A stretch of DNA of 64,000 bases from Agromyces ramosus (GCF_030817175.1 NZ_JAUSYY010000001.1:2418001-2482000); one strand, 5' to 3'; counted from the stretch's first letter, positions 34,793 through 43,973 are shown. Notes: a model not told the origin generated them from the sequence alone. Numbers and translations are program-made.

Positions 34793-36319
34793 TCAGAGGT
34801 TCTTGCCGATGTCCCAGAGACGGTCGGGGCGCCCGTCGAGCGCCTCGGCGACCGCGAGCGCCTGATCGTCGGAGAGTGAGGCGACGTAGTCGACGACGCC
34901 GCGGCCGATGCCGAGCGACCGCACTTCGGCGGCCTCGGGCGTCGGGACGCCCTCGGGACGGGACTCGCGGAGCCGCGCATAGCCGTCGCTCGCGATCTCG
35001 ACGAGCTCCTTGAGGCGCTGCGGCACTCGATCGCGATCGTGCTCATCGGTGATCCAGGCGTGGAGTCCCTTGACCGCCCGTGACAGCACCCGGCTGAGGC
35101 CGCGCTGGTACATCACGATGTCGGCGCGGTCGAGGATGAAGTGCCGGTGCACGAACTTCAGGATCTCGACCTCATGCCACGCCCGCCGGTCGAGGGTCAC
35201 GAGTCCGGCACGCACCACGTCGGGCGGCGCCGGCACGACCGACGACTGCAGGTGGCTGATCCAGCGGTTCGTGAACGACGAGAGCGAGCGTTCCGACGCG
35301 ATCGAGCCGTCGAACTGGATCGCGAGCAGCCCGTCGACGAGGTCTTCGGCGACGACGTCGACGGCGTCGGCGAACGCGTCGTCATCGGCGACCCACGGGT
35401 CGCTGCGGCCGAGCTTGCGCCGCAGGCTCTCGAGTGCGCTGCCGGGAGGCGCCGTGCGGGCGGCGAGCGCCTCGTCGTCGAGCCCGCGCAACGGCACGCT
35501 CGACTCGATCCAGCCGCGGAACTCGCGCGCGACCGCGCCCTGGCTGAGCACGCCCGCGCGGTAGAAGTCGTCGACGTCGTGGATGGAGTAGGCGATGTCG
35601 TCGGCGATGTCCATGATCGAGCACTCGAGCGACTGCTGCAGCGGCGGAAGGCCCGCGCGGGCCTGCTCGAGGTCGAGGGCGTCGATGCCGTAGGCCGAGA
35701 ACTTCAGGGCGTCCACGCCGTCGGCGGTGCGGCGGAGCCCACGCGGCAGCGGCCCGTCGCTTCCGCCACTCGCGGCCGCGTCGCCGACGTACCGGGTCCA
35801 CGGGTACTTCGCGACCGCGGTGCGAACCGCCGCCGTGAGGTTGAGGCCCCGTGGCGCCGCCTCGCTCACGTCGAGCGCGGTGAGGATGCGGTAACTCTGC
35901 GCGTTGCCCTCGAACCCGTCGACGAGCCCCAGCGTCTCGCGCGCGAGCCGGTCGAGCACACGCTCGCCGAGGTGTCCGAAGGGCGGGTGGCCGAGGTCGT
36001 GGGCGCTCGCCGCCGCCTGCACGACCACGGCGTCGCAGCCGTGCTCGAGTGTGAGCGGACGCGCCGGCGACGCGGCATCCGTCAGCTTGACCGCGATCGC
36101 GCGTGCGACCGCCGTCACCTTGATCGAGTGGGTGAGCCGGTTGTGGATGAGCGGCCCGGCGCCCGGCTGTGCGATCACCTGGGTCACCGCCGAGAGGCGG
36201 GAGAAATACGGGGAGAACCTGATGCGCTCGAGGTCGAGCCGGAACTGCGAGTGCTCGCCGGTGACCTCGGCACTGCTGCGAGGCTCCGGCACCAGGCGGG
36301 CCGCTCGTTCCATGGGCAT
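34793..36319 (-). CDS. dgt: Deoxyguanosinetriphosphate triphosphohydrolase
   Basis: A 508-residue HD-domain enzyme hydrolysing dNTPs, typically dGTP, to the nucleoside and triphosphate. The metal-binding residues appear as NRLTHSIKV, SAHDLGHPPFGHLGE (HD) and SIMDIADDIAYSIHDVDDF. RIRFSPYFSRLSAVTQV near the N-terminus is the usual nucleotide-contact segment. Length and order fit type I dGTPases. Starts at 36319 or 36313 (MPMER/MER) are both possible. It is transcribed away from the tRNA-Trp-secE region. Confidence 0.88.
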   Translation of the reverse strand: MPMERAARLVPEPRSSAEVTGEHSQFRLDLERIRFSPYFSRLSAVTQVIAQPGAGPLIHNRLTHSIKVTAVARAIAVKLTDAASPARPLTLEHGCDAVVVQAAASAHDLGHPPFGHLGERVLDRLARETLGLVDGFEGNAQSYRILTALDVSEAAPRGLNLTAAVRTAVAKYPWTRYVGDAAASGGSDGPLPRGLRRTADGVDALKFSAYGIDALDLEQARAGLPPLQQSLECSIMDIADDIAYSIHDVDDFYRAGVLSQGAVAREFRGWIESSVPLRGLDDEALAARTAPPGSALESLRRKLGRSDPWVADDDAFADAVDVVAEDLVDGLLAIQFDGSIASERSLSSFTNRWISHLQSSVVPAPPDVVRAGLVTLDRRAWHEVEILKFVHRHFILDRADIVMYQRGLSRVLSRAVKGLHAWITDEHDRDRVPQRLKELVEIASDGYARLRESRPEGVPTPEAAEVRSLGIGRGVVDYVASLSDDQALAVAEALDGRPDRLWDIGKNL

Positions 36320-36395
36320 ACGCCCAATCTATGCCGCCGAGGCGGGGGAGAGCGGGAGCGGTGCGCCCCGGCATCCCGGGCGGCATCCGCCCAGC

Positions 36396-36424
36396 TTTAC
36401 TCTGCCTGCACGGTCGCATACACT
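36396..36424 (+). promoter_or_regulatory. Promoter for tRNA-Trp and secE-nusG
   Basis: TTTACT (36396-36401) and TACACT (36419-36424) are separated by exactly 17 bases, a fair sigma-70-type promoter. It is 126 bp upstream of tRNA-Trp in an otherwise gene-free, less GC-rich stretch (36320-36550) in which I see no other feature. Confidence 0.5.
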
Positions 36425-36550
36425 TGGTGAGGTTGTTGAAGTCAGCCAAGATTTTCCGCGCCTGTTTTCTGGCTTACCCCCGGTGAAGAACGTGGTCAAT
36501 CGTGGTGCCTCGACACCCGTGGAACAACGCCGGTCCTCCGGTCGTTCCAT

Positions 36551-36623
36551 AGGGCGGTGGCTCAATTGGTAGAGCAGCGGTCTCCAAAACCGCAGGTTGC
36601 AGGTTCGAGTCCTGTCCGCCCTG
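36551..36623 (+). tRNA. tRNA-Trp(CCA)
   Basis: The acceptor arms AGGGCGG and CCGCCCT pair fully, with discriminator G at 36623. The anticodon stem GCGGT/ACCGC encloses loop CTCCAAA, giving anticodon CCA at 36584-36586. The D-arm contains GGTAGAGC and the T-arm GGTTCGAGTCC. CCA is not encoded. It lies immediately upstream of secE, a standard actinobacterial arrangement. Confidence 0.97.
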
Positions 36624-36663
36624 CGAGCCGGCAGCGATTGCCGGCCCACGAAAGGTGTACCAG

Positions 36664-36939
36664 GTGGCCCGGAAAGTAATCGACGAACCCAGTGAGGACG
36701 TCGTCGCCAACGCGAAGCGCGATCGCGCCTCGCGTCGGAACCCTTTCGCACGCATGGCACTGTTCATTCGACAGGTCATCGCCGAACTCAGGAAGGTCGT
36801 CACCCCGACCCGTAAGGAGCTCGTCAGCTTCACGGTCGTGGTGCTCGTGTTCGTCGTCATCATGATGACGCTCGTGTGGGCCATGGACCAGTTGTTCGGG
36901 TGGGCAGTGCTGTACGTCTTCGGGACACCGGCGGGCTGA
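36664..36939 (+). CDS. secE: Preprotein translocase subunit SecE
   Basis: A 91-residue single-span subunit of the SecYEG channel. A basic cytoplasmic N-terminus leads to the conserved amphipathic helix ([24 protein letters not shown]), then one membrane helix ([20 protein letters not shown]). I chose the GTG at 36664, with GAAAGG nine bases upstream; a GTG at 36655 would overlap that site. It is followed by nusG and preceded by tRNA-Trp. Confidence 0.95.
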   Translation: MARKVIDEPSEDVVANAKRDRASRRNPFARMALFIRQVIAELRKVVTPTRKELVSFTVVVLVFVVIMMTLVWAMDQLFGWAVLYVFGTPAG

Positions 36940-37004
36940 TCGGGCTCTCCGCCCGATACTCCGCCGCGGGCTTCCGCAGGCGAGACAGAGGAAAAGGATC
37001 AGAA

Positions 37005-37931
37005 GTGGCAAAGTACGAGCGCGATGACGTCGACTGGGCGACGGCTGCTGAGCAGTCGTCGGAAGACGACGAGGCCCAAGAGGGCTCGTCGCTCGAGCAC
37101 GACGAGGAGTCCGTGGAGCCTGCCGAGCAGCGCGCGGTGCACATCGTCGACGATGAGGGCAACAACATCGACCTCGATGCGGTGCTCGACGCGATGGCCG
37201 AGTCCGCCGATCCCGAGGCCGACGCGGTGATCGACGACGCCCTCGACATCGACTCGCCCGAAGAGGCCGAGGCCGCTGCCGAGGCCACCGAGGAGGAGGC
37301 CGAGGAGGCCGCCGACCCGTACGCGGAGTTCCGCGCCGAGCTCCGGTTCCTCCCCGGCAAGTGGTACGTCATCCACTCCTATGCGGGCTTCGAGCGCCGC
37401 GTGAAGGCGAACATCGAGCAGCGCCGCGAGTCGATGGCGATGGCCGACTACATCTACCAGGTCGAAGTGCCCATGGAAGACGTGGTCGAGATCAAGAACG
37501 GCCAGCGCAAGATGGTCACGCGCGTTCGCATCCCCGGCTACGTGCTCGTGCGCATGGACCTCAACGAGGAGAGCTGGTCGGTCATCCGCCACACTCCCGG
37601 GGTTACGGGCTTCGTCGGCAACGCGCACAACCCGACCCCGCTCCGTTTCGAAGAGGCCTTCGGCATGCTGAAGAGCCTCGTCGAGATCAAGGACGTCGCA
37701 CCCGTCAAGGGAGCGAAGGGCGGTGCGGCCGCAGGTGCGACCCGCGGCATTCCCGCCGAGGTCGACTTCGAGGTCGGCGAGACCATCACGATCAAGGACG
37801 GCTCGTTCGCCGGCCTTCCCGGCACGATCAGCGAGATCAAGCCCGAGAGTGGCAAGCTCACCGTGCTCGTCTCGCTCTTCGAGCGCGAGACCCCGGTCGA
37901 ACTCAGCTTCGACCAGGTCACCAAGCTCTAA
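37005..37931 (+). CDS. nusG: Transcription termination/antitermination protein NusG
   Basis: A 308-residue transcription elongation factor that binds RNA polymerase and couples to ribosomes or Rho. Residues 1-105 are an acidic Asp/Glu/Ala-rich extension without clear structure. The NGN domain begins at [25 protein letters not shown] and includes [14 protein letters not shown] and [10 protein letters not shown]. The KOW domain is [21 protein letters not shown]. The E. coli protein is about 180 residues, so the excess is all N-terminal plus a short Gly/Ala linker ([15 protein letters not shown]). GTG start at 37005 with AAAAGGATCAGAA upstream. Confidence 0.96.
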   Translation: MAKYERDDVDWATAAEQSSEDDEAQEGSSLEHDEESVEPAEQRAVHIVDDEGNNIDLDAVLDAMAESADPEADAVIDDALDIDSPEEAEAAAEATEEEAEEAADPYAEFRAELRFLPGKWYVIHSYAGFERRVKANIEQRRESMAMADYIYQVEVPMEDVVEIKNGQRKMVTRVRIPGYVLVRMDLNEESWSVIRHTPGVTGFVGNAHNPTPLRFEEAFGMLKSLVEIKDVAPVKGAKGGAAAGATRGIPAEVDFEVGETITIKDGSFAGLPGTISEIKPESGKLTVLVSLFERETPVELSFDQVTKL

Positions 37932-37954
37932 CCCTCCCAGACAGCACGCAGCGG

Positions 37955-38004
37955 CCCTCCGGTACCATCGGAGGGTTGTGCTGCGTTCAGCACGGACGCA
38001 GCAC
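37955..38004 (+). promoter_or_regulatory. Two stem-loops in the nusG-rplK spacer
   Basis: CCCTCCG/CGGAGGG (37955-37961, 37969-37975) form a seven-pair stem, immediately followed by GTGCTGCGT/ACGCAGCAC (37978-37986, 37996-38004), a nine-pair stem. They separate nusG from rplK and may act as a terminator/attenuator or a leader for ribosomal-protein control; no T-run follows either stem. Confidence 0.5.
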
Positions 38005-38084
38005 CACAGATCACCGCCGCCCGGAACGGCCGGGCGTGCGGGAGAGTGCCCCTCACGGGGCGTTCGAACAGAAAGAGAGAAATC

Positions 38085-38513
38085 ATGGCACCGAAGAAGA
38101 AGGTCACCGGTCTGATCAAGCTTCAGATCAAGGCCGGCGCCGCGAACCCGGCCCCGCCCATCGGCCCGGCCCTGGGTCAGCACGGCGTGAACATCATGGA
38201 GTTCTGCAAGGCCTACAACGCGGCGACCGAAGCCCAGCGCGGCAACGTCATCCCCGTTGAGATCACGGTCTACGACGACCGTTCGTTCACCTTCATCCTG
38301 AAGACCCCGCCCGCCGCCGAGCTCATCAAGAAGGCCGCCGGCGTCGCGAAGGGCTCGGGCGTCCCGCACACCACCAAGGTCGGCAAGCTGACCCAGGCAC
38401 AGGTGCGCGAGATCGCCGAGGCGAAGATGGTCGACCTCAACGCCAACGACCTCGACGCCGCGTCGAAGATCATCGCGGGCACCGCTCGCTCGATGGGCAT
38501 CACGGTCGAATAG
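38085..38513 (+). CDS. rplK: 50S ribosomal protein L11
   Basis: A 142-residue ribosomal protein binding 23S rRNA at the GTPase-associated centre. The N-terminus [20 protein letters not shown], then [19 protein letters not shown], and the C-terminal SMGITVE are invariant L11 blocks. Start ATG 38085 follows AAGAGAG. It is paired with rplA downstream; the intervening spacer holds an inverted repeat. Confidence 0.98.
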   Translation: MAPKKKVTGLIKLQIKAGAANPAPPIGPALGQHGVNIMEFCKAYNAATEAQRGNVIPVEITVYDDRSFTFILKTPPAAELIKKAAGVAKGSGVPHTTKVGKLTQAQVREIAEAKMVDLNANDLDAASKIIAGTARSMGITVE

Positions 38514-38519
38514 GCCTCG

Positions 38520-38541
38520 ACGGATGCCACGCGGCATCCGT
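38520..38541 (+). promoter_or_regulatory. Inverted repeat in the rplK-rplA spacer
   Basis: ACGGATGCC (38520-38528) and GGCATCCGT (38533-38541) are perfect nine-base arms around ACGC, seven bases after the rplK stop. It could attenuate readthrough or stabilise the rplK message. It is built from the same GGATGCC word seen elsewhere. Confidence 0.5.
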
Positions 38542-38612
38542 TCACCAGAACTCAGCATCCGTGGCAGCGCCCGCCAGGCGCAGATGACCACACTCTCTCA
38601 AGGAGAAACAAC

Positions 38613-39302
38613 ATGGCACAGAAGTCCAAGGCCTACCGGGCCGCGGTCGAGAAGATCGAAGACGGCAAGTTCTACACCCCGAGCGAGGCAGTCGCCCTCG
38701 CGAAGGAGACCGGCTCGGCGAAGTTCGACTCGACCATCGAGGTCGCGCTGAAGCTCGGCGTCGACCCCCGCAAGGCAGACCAGATGGTGCGCGGCACCGT
38801 CATCCTCCCGCACGGCACCGGCAAGACCGCCCGCGTCATCGTGTTCGCAACCGGCCCCGCGGCCGAGGCTGCGATCGCGGCCGGCGCCGATGAGGTCGGC
38901 GGCGCCGAGCTCATCGAGAAGGTGGCCGCCGGCTACACCTCGTTCGACTCGGCGGTCTCGACCCCCGAGCTCATGGGCCAGGTCGGCCGTCTCGGCAAGG
39001 TGCTCGGTCCCCGTGGCCTCATGCCGAACCCGAAGACCGGCACGGTCACCCCGAACGTCGGCCAGGCCGTCTCCGACATCAAGGGCGGCAAGATCGAGTT
39101 CCGCGTCGACAAGCACGCCAACGTGCACTTCGTCGTCGGCAAGGCCTCCTTCTCGACCGAGCAGCTCGAGGAGAACGCCAAGGCCGCCCTCGAAGAGGTC
39201 GTGCGCCTGAAGCCGTCGAGCTCCAAGGGCCGTTACATCCAGAAGGGTGCGGTGTCGACGACGTTCGGCCCCGGCATCCCCCTCGACGTCAACGCCATCT
39301 AG
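38613..39302 (+). CDS. rplA: 50S ribosomal protein L1
   Basis: A 229-residue ribosomal protein of the L1 stalk; in many bacteria it also represses its own operon by binding the leader m[76 protein letters not shown] and the C-terminal [10 protein letters not shown] are diagnostic. AAGGAG lies upstream of the ATG. A strong terminator follows. Confidence 0.98.
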   Translation: MAQKSKAYRAAVEKIEDGKFYTPSEAVALAKETGSAKFDSTIEVALKLGVDPRKADQMVRGTVILPHGTGKTARVIVFATGPAAEAAIAAGADEVGGAELIEKVAAGYTSFDSAVSTPELMGQVGRLGKVLGPRGLMPNPKTGTVTPNVGQAVSDIKGGKIEFRVDKHANVHFVVGKASFSTEQLEENAKAALEEVVRLKPSSSKGRYIQKGAVSTTFGPGIPLDVNAI

Positions 39303-39317
39303 TCTCACGCAGTCTGC

Positions 39318-39353
39318 ACGAAGGGCTCGCCGGTTCGCCGGCGGGCCCTTCGT
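39318..39353 (+). terminator. Intrinsic terminator after rplA
   Basis: ACGAAGGGC and GCCCTTCGT form the outer stem, continued inward by CGCCGG and GCCGGCG, around a TTC loop. A short CGTCGTT tail follows. It is 15 bp after the rplA stop. Confidence 0.85.
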
Positions 39354-39384
39354 CGTCGTTCGTGCGGCGATCGCGTCGGACCGG

Positions 39385-40170
39385 TCATGGACCGAGGCGG
39401 GCGATGAATGTTCGCAGCTGTGCATCGAAGGCGGGCCCGGTGCAGTCGTGGCCGAGTCCGGGGAGCTCAGTGAATCGCGAGTCGGGGATCGCACTCGCGA
39501 TCGCGTGTGCCGCTGAGTACGAGCTGCGCGTGTCGGCGGTGCCCCGGATCACGAGCGCGGGCACGCGGATGCGGGAGAGAACGGGTCGAAGGTCGAGGCG
39601 CGCGAACGCTTCGAGCACGGCGCCGGTCGTGTCAGGGCGCCAGGCGATGACCGCCTGACGTGCGGTCGCGAGTCGCTCGGGCGCGGCACGGCGCTCGAAG
39701 ACCGTCTCGAGGAATCCGTCGACCCATTCCTCGGCCGGCGTCGTGCGCGTGGACTCGACCGCCGCGATGCGCTGCTCGAGATCATCGGCGGGCAGGGATC
39801 CGGCCCACCCTGCGTAGGGCCCGGCGAGCACGAGCGCGCGGGGGACCTCGGGATGATCGCGGGCGAGCAGCAACGCCATGACGGACCCGAGCGAGAGCCC
39901 GCAGACGACCGGGCGATCGAGGCCGAGCGCGGCGATGAAGCCCGCCAGCACGTCGGCCCAGTCACTGGCGGTCCAGCCGGACGGCACGTCGCTCGAGCCG
40001 CCGCATCCCGGTGCGTCCCAGGCGACCACATCGTGACCGGACTCGAGCGCCCGGATGTCAGCGCTCCAATCGCCGGAGTCGCCGAAGGCGCCGTGCAGAA
40101 GGATGATCGGAACGCCGAATCCACCCCGGCGGTACGTGATCGTGAGGCCGCCGACTCGCACCGAGTCCAT
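39385..40170 (-). CDS. Alpha/beta hydrolase
   Basis: A 261-residue alpha/beta-hydrolase-fold enzyme. The oxyanion region is ILLHGAFGDSGDW, the nucleophile elbow GLSLGS (Ser), the acid is probably the Asp in RGTADTRS and the catalytic His is in LPGLGHDC. Start ATG 40170 gives the usual short strand MDSVRVGGLTITYR; twelve further codons upstream are unsupported. Cytoplasmic. No substrate can be named. It is convergent with the rplA transcript across the terminator. The 259 bp upstream to the acylphosphatase gene contain no convincing gene. Confidence 0.82.
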   Translation of the reverse strand: MDSVRVGGLTITYRRGGFGVPIILLHGAFGDSGDWSADIRALESGHDVVAWDAPGCGGSSDVPSGWTASDWADVLAGFIAALGLDRPVVCGLSLGSVMALLLARDHPEVPRALVLAGPYAGWAGSLPADDLEQRIAAVESTRTTPAEEWVDGFLETVFERRAAPERLATARQAVIAWRPDTTGAVLEAFARLDLRPVLSRIRVPALVIRGTADTRSSYSAAHAIASAIPDSRFTELPGLGHDCTGPAFDAQLRTFIARLGP

Positions 40171-40429
40171 GGCGCCGATGCTACGACGATCGGCGATCGT
40201 CGGCACCGCGTCGAGGACGAGCGTCCCGCCCGAAGGCGGCCGGCGTGGTGTCGGTGGCCGTCCTCATGTCACGGGGCCGGCGTACGCTGGCGCTATTAGT
40301 GAACGAACCAGCGCTGTCGTCGCCTCGGTCGCCACCCTCGGCGCTGAGCGGCGCCGCAGCTCCGAGCCCGTCGATGACGAGCGGCGGCACCACGGCTACG
40401 AGTGGTCCTCGTCCTGAGCGGTTCACGCT

Positions 40430-40699
40430 TCAGGCGATGACGCTGAACGAGCGCTCCCCGGTGGCGGTGAGCTCCGTGACATCCGTGCGCTCGACCATCG
40501 CGCCGCGCGGGCCGGTGGCGAGCCAGTCGAGCATGGCGGCGACGGATGCCTCGTCACCCTCGATCTCGGCCTCGACGGTGCCGTCGGGGCGATTGCGCAC
40601 CCAGCCGCCCAGCTCGAGGCGGCGCGCCTCGGCGCGAGCGGCGTAGCGGAAACCCACGCCCTGCACGTATCCGTGCACGACGACGTGTCGGCGAATCAC
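40430..40699 (-). CDS. acyP: Acylphosphatase
   Basis: An 89-residue enzyme hydrolysing acyl phosphates. The active-site loop VHGYVQGVGFRY supplies the catalytic Arg, and WVRNRPDGTVEAEIEG with the catalytic Asn completes the signature. The start is uncertain: GTG at 40699 gives a full-length protein, but the AAGGAG site directly abuts it; no better codon is nearby. Small, soluble, monocistronic. The DUF1801 gene is divergent. Confidence 0.88.
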   Translation of the reverse strand: MIRRHVVVHGYVQGVGFRYAARAEARRLELGGWVRNRPDGTVEAEIEGDEASVAAMLDWLATGPRGAMVERTDVTELTATGERSFSVIA

Positions 40700-40798
40700 T
40701 CCTTCAGCGTATTCGTCGGCGGCGGCGGCCACGGCGGCGACGCCGGCGCGTCCGGTGCGACGGACGACCGGCGAGCGCTCCGCGCGTACCATGACGCC

Positions 40799-41155
40799 AT
40801 GGGGGAAGTCAGCGACTACATCGCCGCGCTGGAGGGGCCCGAGCGCGACGTCATCGAGCGGATCCGGTCGCGCGCCGTCTCGCTCGTGCCCGAGGCGGTC
40901 GAGGGCGAGAGCTACGGCATGCCGGCACTGCGGTACCGGGACTCCCCGCTGCTCAGCATCATGGTGGCGAAGCGGCACATCGGGCTCTACCCGTACAGTC
41001 CGCGGGTGGTCGGCGCGGTCGAAGCCGAGCTCACCGAGTATTCGTGGTCGAAGGGGACGATCAGGTTCACGCCGGAGCATCCGCTGCCCGACTCGCTCGT
41101 CGACCGCATCATCCTGCTGCGTCGCGACGAGATCGACACGGCGAAGAGGCCCTGA
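40799..41155 (+). CDS. DUF1801 protein (YdhG/frataxin-like fold)
   Basis: A 118-residue protein of the DUF1801 family. YIAALEGPERDVIERIRSRAVSLVPEAVEGESYGMPAL and VAKRHIGLYPYSP are the conserved blocks, with a C-terminal TPEHPLPDSLVDRIILLR. Relatives in Bacillus have a frataxin-like fold and are linked to iron handling; whether that holds here is unknown. TACCAT ends five bases before the ATG at 40799 and there is no ribosome site, so the message is probably leaderless. A strong bidirectional terminator follows. Confidence 0.82.
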   Translation: MGEVSDYIAALEGPERDVIERIRSRAVSLVPEAVEGESYGMPALRYRDSPLLSIMVAKRHIGLYPYSPRVVGAVEAELTEYSWSKGTIRFTPEHPLPDSLVDRIILLRRDEIDTAKRP

Positions 41156-41189
41156 GCGCAGGACGACACGCCGATTCGGCCCCGAAACA

Positions 41190-41221
41190 GGAAGACGCGA
41201 CCTGTTCTGGTCGCGTCTTCC
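41190..41221. terminator. Bidirectional terminator
   Basis: GGAAGACGCGACC and GGTCGCGTCTTCC are perfect 13-base arms around TGTTCT, lying between the ends of two convergent genes (DUF1801 protein and aldehyde dehydrogenase). Confidence 0.9.
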
Positions 41222-41247
41222 CGCTTCCGCCGTGTTCAGCTGCGGCG

Positions 41248-42612
41248 TCAGCCGATGCGGATGAGCTTCTTGTTGACGAACTCGTCAGCGCCGAGGCGGC
41301 CCATCTCGCGGCCGGTGCCCGAACGCTTCACGCCGCCGAACGGCAGCTCGGCGCCGTCCATGAGCACGCCGTTCACGAACACCATGCCGGCCTCGATGCG
41401 GTCGGCGACGCGCATGGCCTGCTCGTCGTCGGTCGTGAAGACGTAGGACCCGAGGCCGAACGGGATGTCGTTGGCGAGCTCGATCGCCTCGTCTTCGCTC
41501 GTGGCGCGGTAGACCTGCGCGACGGGTCCGAAGAACTCCTCCTTCGATGCGGGGTTGTCGCGCGAGACATCCGCCAGCACCGTCGTCTGGAAGAACGCGC
41601 CGTCACGCGAGCCGCCGCGCACGACCGTGGCGCCGTGCTCGACGGCGCGCTTGACCTGGTCGTCGAGGTTCTCGGCGGCCTTGAGCGACGAGAGCGGACC
41701 GAGCGCGGTTCCCTCGGCGGTGGGGTCACCGGGCTCGACCTCGGCGAGCTTCGCGGTGAACTTCTCGACGAACGGCTCGTACAGCTCGTCGATCACGATG
41801 AAGCGCTTCGCGGCGTTGCACGACTGCCCGTTGTTGTCGAGCCGCGCGTCGACCGCGGCCTGGACGGTGCCGTCGAGGTCATCGGTCGACAGGAGCACGA
41901 ACGGGTCGGAACCACCCAGTTCGAGCACGACCTTCTTCAGGTGCTTGCCGGCGATCGCGGCGACGGCCGATCCGGCGCGCTCGGATCCGGTCAGTGAGAC
42001 GCCCTGCACCCGCGGGTCGGCGATGACCTGCTCGATCTGCTCGTGCGAGGCGTAGATGTTCACGTACACGCCGTGCTCGGCCCCGGCGTCGGTGAACATC
42101 TGCTCGATCGCCGCGGAGGATTCGGGGCACTGCTCGGCGTGCTTCAGCAGGATCGTGTTGCCGATGACGACGTTCGGGCCGGCGAAGCGGGCGACCTGAT
42201 AGTAGGGGAAGTTCCACGGCATGACGCCGAGGAGCACGCCCACCGGTGCGCGGCGGATGACGGCGCTGCCCGACCCGGCGAGCAGCTCGATCGGCTGGTC
42301 GGCGAGCAGCCCCTCGGCGTTGTCGACGTAGAACCGGTAGATGTCGGCGGCGAAGTCGACTTCTCCGAGTGCCTGCTCGATGGGCTTGCCCATCTCGCGC
42401 ACGATGATCTCGGCCAGCTCCTGGCGGCGCTCGATGTGCAGGTCGGCGACGCGGGCGATGATCGCGGCGCGCTCCTGCACGCTCGCCGAGCGCGCCCAGC
42501 CTCGGTAGGCGGCGTCGGCGGCGCCGATGGCCTGGTCGAGCTCGGCGTCGGTGATGGTCGGGTAGGTCTTGAGCGTCTCCCCGGTGGCCGGGTTGACGAC
42601 GGCGTAGCTCAT
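41248..42612 (-). CDS. Succinate/glutarate-semialdehyde dehydrogenase
   Basis: A 454-residue ALDH-superfamily enzyme of the GabD2 type. LGVMPWNFPYYQVARF, SLTGSERAG, the catalytic Glu in VVLELGGSDPFVLL, the catalytic Cys in NNGQSCNAAKRF and PFGGVKRSGTGREMG are present. Start ATG 42612 carries the standard YAVVNPATGE N-terminus. It is divergent from a class III CoA-transferase and a glutaryl-CoA dehydrogenase. That context suggests glutarate semialdehyde (from lysine via 5-aminovalerate) as a substrate at least as likely as succinate semialdehyde. Confidence 0.85.
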   Translation of the reverse strand: MSYAVVNPATGETLKTYPTITDAELDQAIGAADAAYRGWARSASVQERAAIIARVADLHIERRQELAEIIVREMGKPIEQALGEVDFAADIYRFYVDNAEGLLADQPIELLAGSGSAVIRRAPVGVLLGVMPWNFPYYQVARFAGPNVVIGNTILLKHAEQCPESSAAIEQMFTDAGAEHGVYVNIYASHEQIEQVIADPRVQGVSLTGSERAGSAVAAIAGKHLKKVVLELGGSDPFVLLSTDDLDGTVQAAVDARLDNNGQSCNAAKRFIVIDELYEPFVEKFTAKLAEVEPGDPTAEGTALGPLSSLKAAENLDDQVKRAVEHGATVVRGGSRDGAFFQTTVLADVSRDNPASKEEFFGPVAQVYRATSEDEAIELANDIPFGLGSYVFTTDDEQAMRVADRIEAGMVFVNGVLMDGAELPFGGVKRSGTGREMGRLGADEFVNKKLIRIG

Positions 42613-42661
42613 GGGACTCCTCGTTCGATGGGTATGGTGCTGCATCGGTCACCGCGCAAGG

Positions 42662-42684
42662 CAGGTGTCGACGCTGCACACCTG
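42662..42684. promoter_or_regulatory. Inverted repeat upstream of the semialdehyde dehydrogenase
   Basis: CAGGTGT (42662-42668) and ACACCTG (42678-42684) are exact arms with a nine-base centre, 50 bp upstream of the dehydrogenase start and inside the divergent promoter region. It is a candidate operator shared with the glutarate genes. No regulator gene is adjacent. Confidence 0.45.
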
Positions 42685-42800
42685 ACGCCAAGCCTATGCG
42701 GGATCATCGAGCATGTGGATCGACAGGGTGTCACTTCTGCCGCATCTGTTGGACGCGTTGTACAGCAGGCCCGGCGAGTCGGCATGGGTAGGGTGACGGC

Positions 42801-43973
42801 ATGGCACCGATGACGGGCGACGGCGTGCTGGGCGGCATCCGCGTCGCCGACTTCTCGCGCGTGCTCGCCGGGCCGTACGCCACGATGATGCTCGCCGACT
42901 TCGGGGCCGACGTCGTGAAGATCGAGTCGCCCACGGGCGATGACACGAGGCACTGGCGTCCACCGGTCGACGCCTCGGGGCAGGCCACGTACTTCGGCAG
43001 CGTCAACCGCAACAAGCGATCGGTCGCGCTCGACCTCACCGATGCCGCGGGGCTCGACGAGGCGCGCCGGCTCGCGGCATCCGCCGATGTCGTCATCGAG
43101 AACTTCCGGCCGGGCGTCATGGAACGTTTCGGGCTCTCGTACGAGGTGGTGCGCGCCGTGAACCCGGGCGTCGTCTACTGCTCGATCACCGGATTCGGCG
43201 CGGGTGAGGGCGCCGAGCTCGCGGGTTACGACCTGCTCGTGCAGGCGGTCGGCGGGCTCATGAGCATCACGGGCGAGCCCGACGGCGATCCGGCGAAGGC
43301 CGGGGTCGCGCTCGTCGACGTGCTCACCGGCCAGAACGCGGTCGCCGGCATCCTGCTCGCCCTTCGGGAGCGCGATCGCACGGGTCGGGGCCAGCTCGTC
43401 GAAGTGAACCTGCTCTCGAGCCTGCTGTCGGCGCTCACGAACCAGGCCGCGTCGACCCTCGCGACCGGCGCCCCACCGCGTCGGCTCGGCAACGCGCACC
43501 CGAGCATCGCCCCGTATGCCGCGTTCCGTGCCGCCGATCGAGAGCTCGTCATCGCCGTCGGCAACGACCGGCAGTTCGGGGCACTCGCGGGGGTCCTCGG
43601 GCTCGCGCCCGAGCTCGTCGACGACCCGCGCTTCGCGAGCAACGCCGACCGCGTCGCCCACCGCGCCGAGCTGACGACCCTCATCGAGCAGCGGCTCGCC
43701 GCGGCATCCGCTGCGCACTGGATCGAGGCCCTGTCGGCCGCGAGCGTGCCTGCGGGCCTCGTGAACGACGTCGCCGAGGCCATCGCGTTCGCCGAGTCCC
43801 TCGGGCTCGAGCCCGTCGCCCAGACTCTCGCAGGCGCGCAGCGAAGTCGCACGATCGCGAATCCGATCGGGCTCTCAGGAACGCCCGCCGCCTACCGCAC
43901 GCCGCCGCCGTCGCTCGACGAGCACGCCGGCGCCGACTGGCATCCGACCCCCTCGAAAGGACCCTGCCGATGA
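42801..43973 (+). CDS. Class III CoA-transferase (CaiB/BaiF), possibly glutarate-specific
   Basis: A 390-residue family III CoA-transferase. GIRVADFSRVLAGPYATMMLADFGADVVKIE is the N-terminal signature; the catalytic Asp is in AGYDLLVQAVGG. FGSVNRNKRSVALDL and NRQFG-type segments also fit. It transfers CoA between acids, and because glutaryl-CoA dehydrogenase follows with an ATGA overlap, succinyl-CoA:glutarate CoA transfer is the best guess. TAGGGT (42789-42794) lies six bases before the ATG, indicating a leaderless message. Confidence 0.85.
   Translation: MAPMTGDGVLGGIRVADFSRVLAGPYATMMLADFGADVVKIESPTGDDTRHWRPPVDASGQATYFGSVNRNKRSVALDLTDAAGLDEARRLAASADVVIENFRPGVMERFGLSYEVVRAVNPGVVYCSITGFGAGEGAELAGYDLLVQAVGGLMSITGEPDGDPAKAGVALVDVLTGQNAVAGILLALRERDRTGRGQLVEVNLLSSLLSALTNQAASTLATGAPPRRLGNAHPSIAPYAAFRAADRELVIAVGNDRQFGALAGVLGLAPELVDDPRFASNADRVAHRAELTTLIEQRLAAASAAHWIEALSAASVPAGLVNDVAEAIAFAESLGLEPVAQTLAGAQRSRTIANPIGLSGTPAAYRTPPPSLDEHAGADWHPTPSKGPCR

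Noticed and set aside
31639..35046. An 1135-codon open frame on the minus strand opposite the large membrane gene
   Set aside because: Its translation is a continuous run of Arg/His/Asp/Val-rich sequence with no domain, produced by the GC-biased third positions of the plus-strand gene.
36425..36550. Possible riboswitch or leader RNA before tRNA-Trp
   Set aside because: No conserved riboswitch core or strong stem could be drawn; the stretch is best described as an untranslated leader.
37005..37320. Acidic N-terminal extension of NusG as a novel fusion
   Set aside because: Actinobacterial NusG proteins commonly carry such extensions, so it is lineage-typical.
40171..40429. Possible small gene between the hydrolase and acylphosphatase genes
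   Set aside because: Short open frames here have no ribosome site, no recognisable motifs and run into the antisense of neighbours; I see only non-coding sequence.
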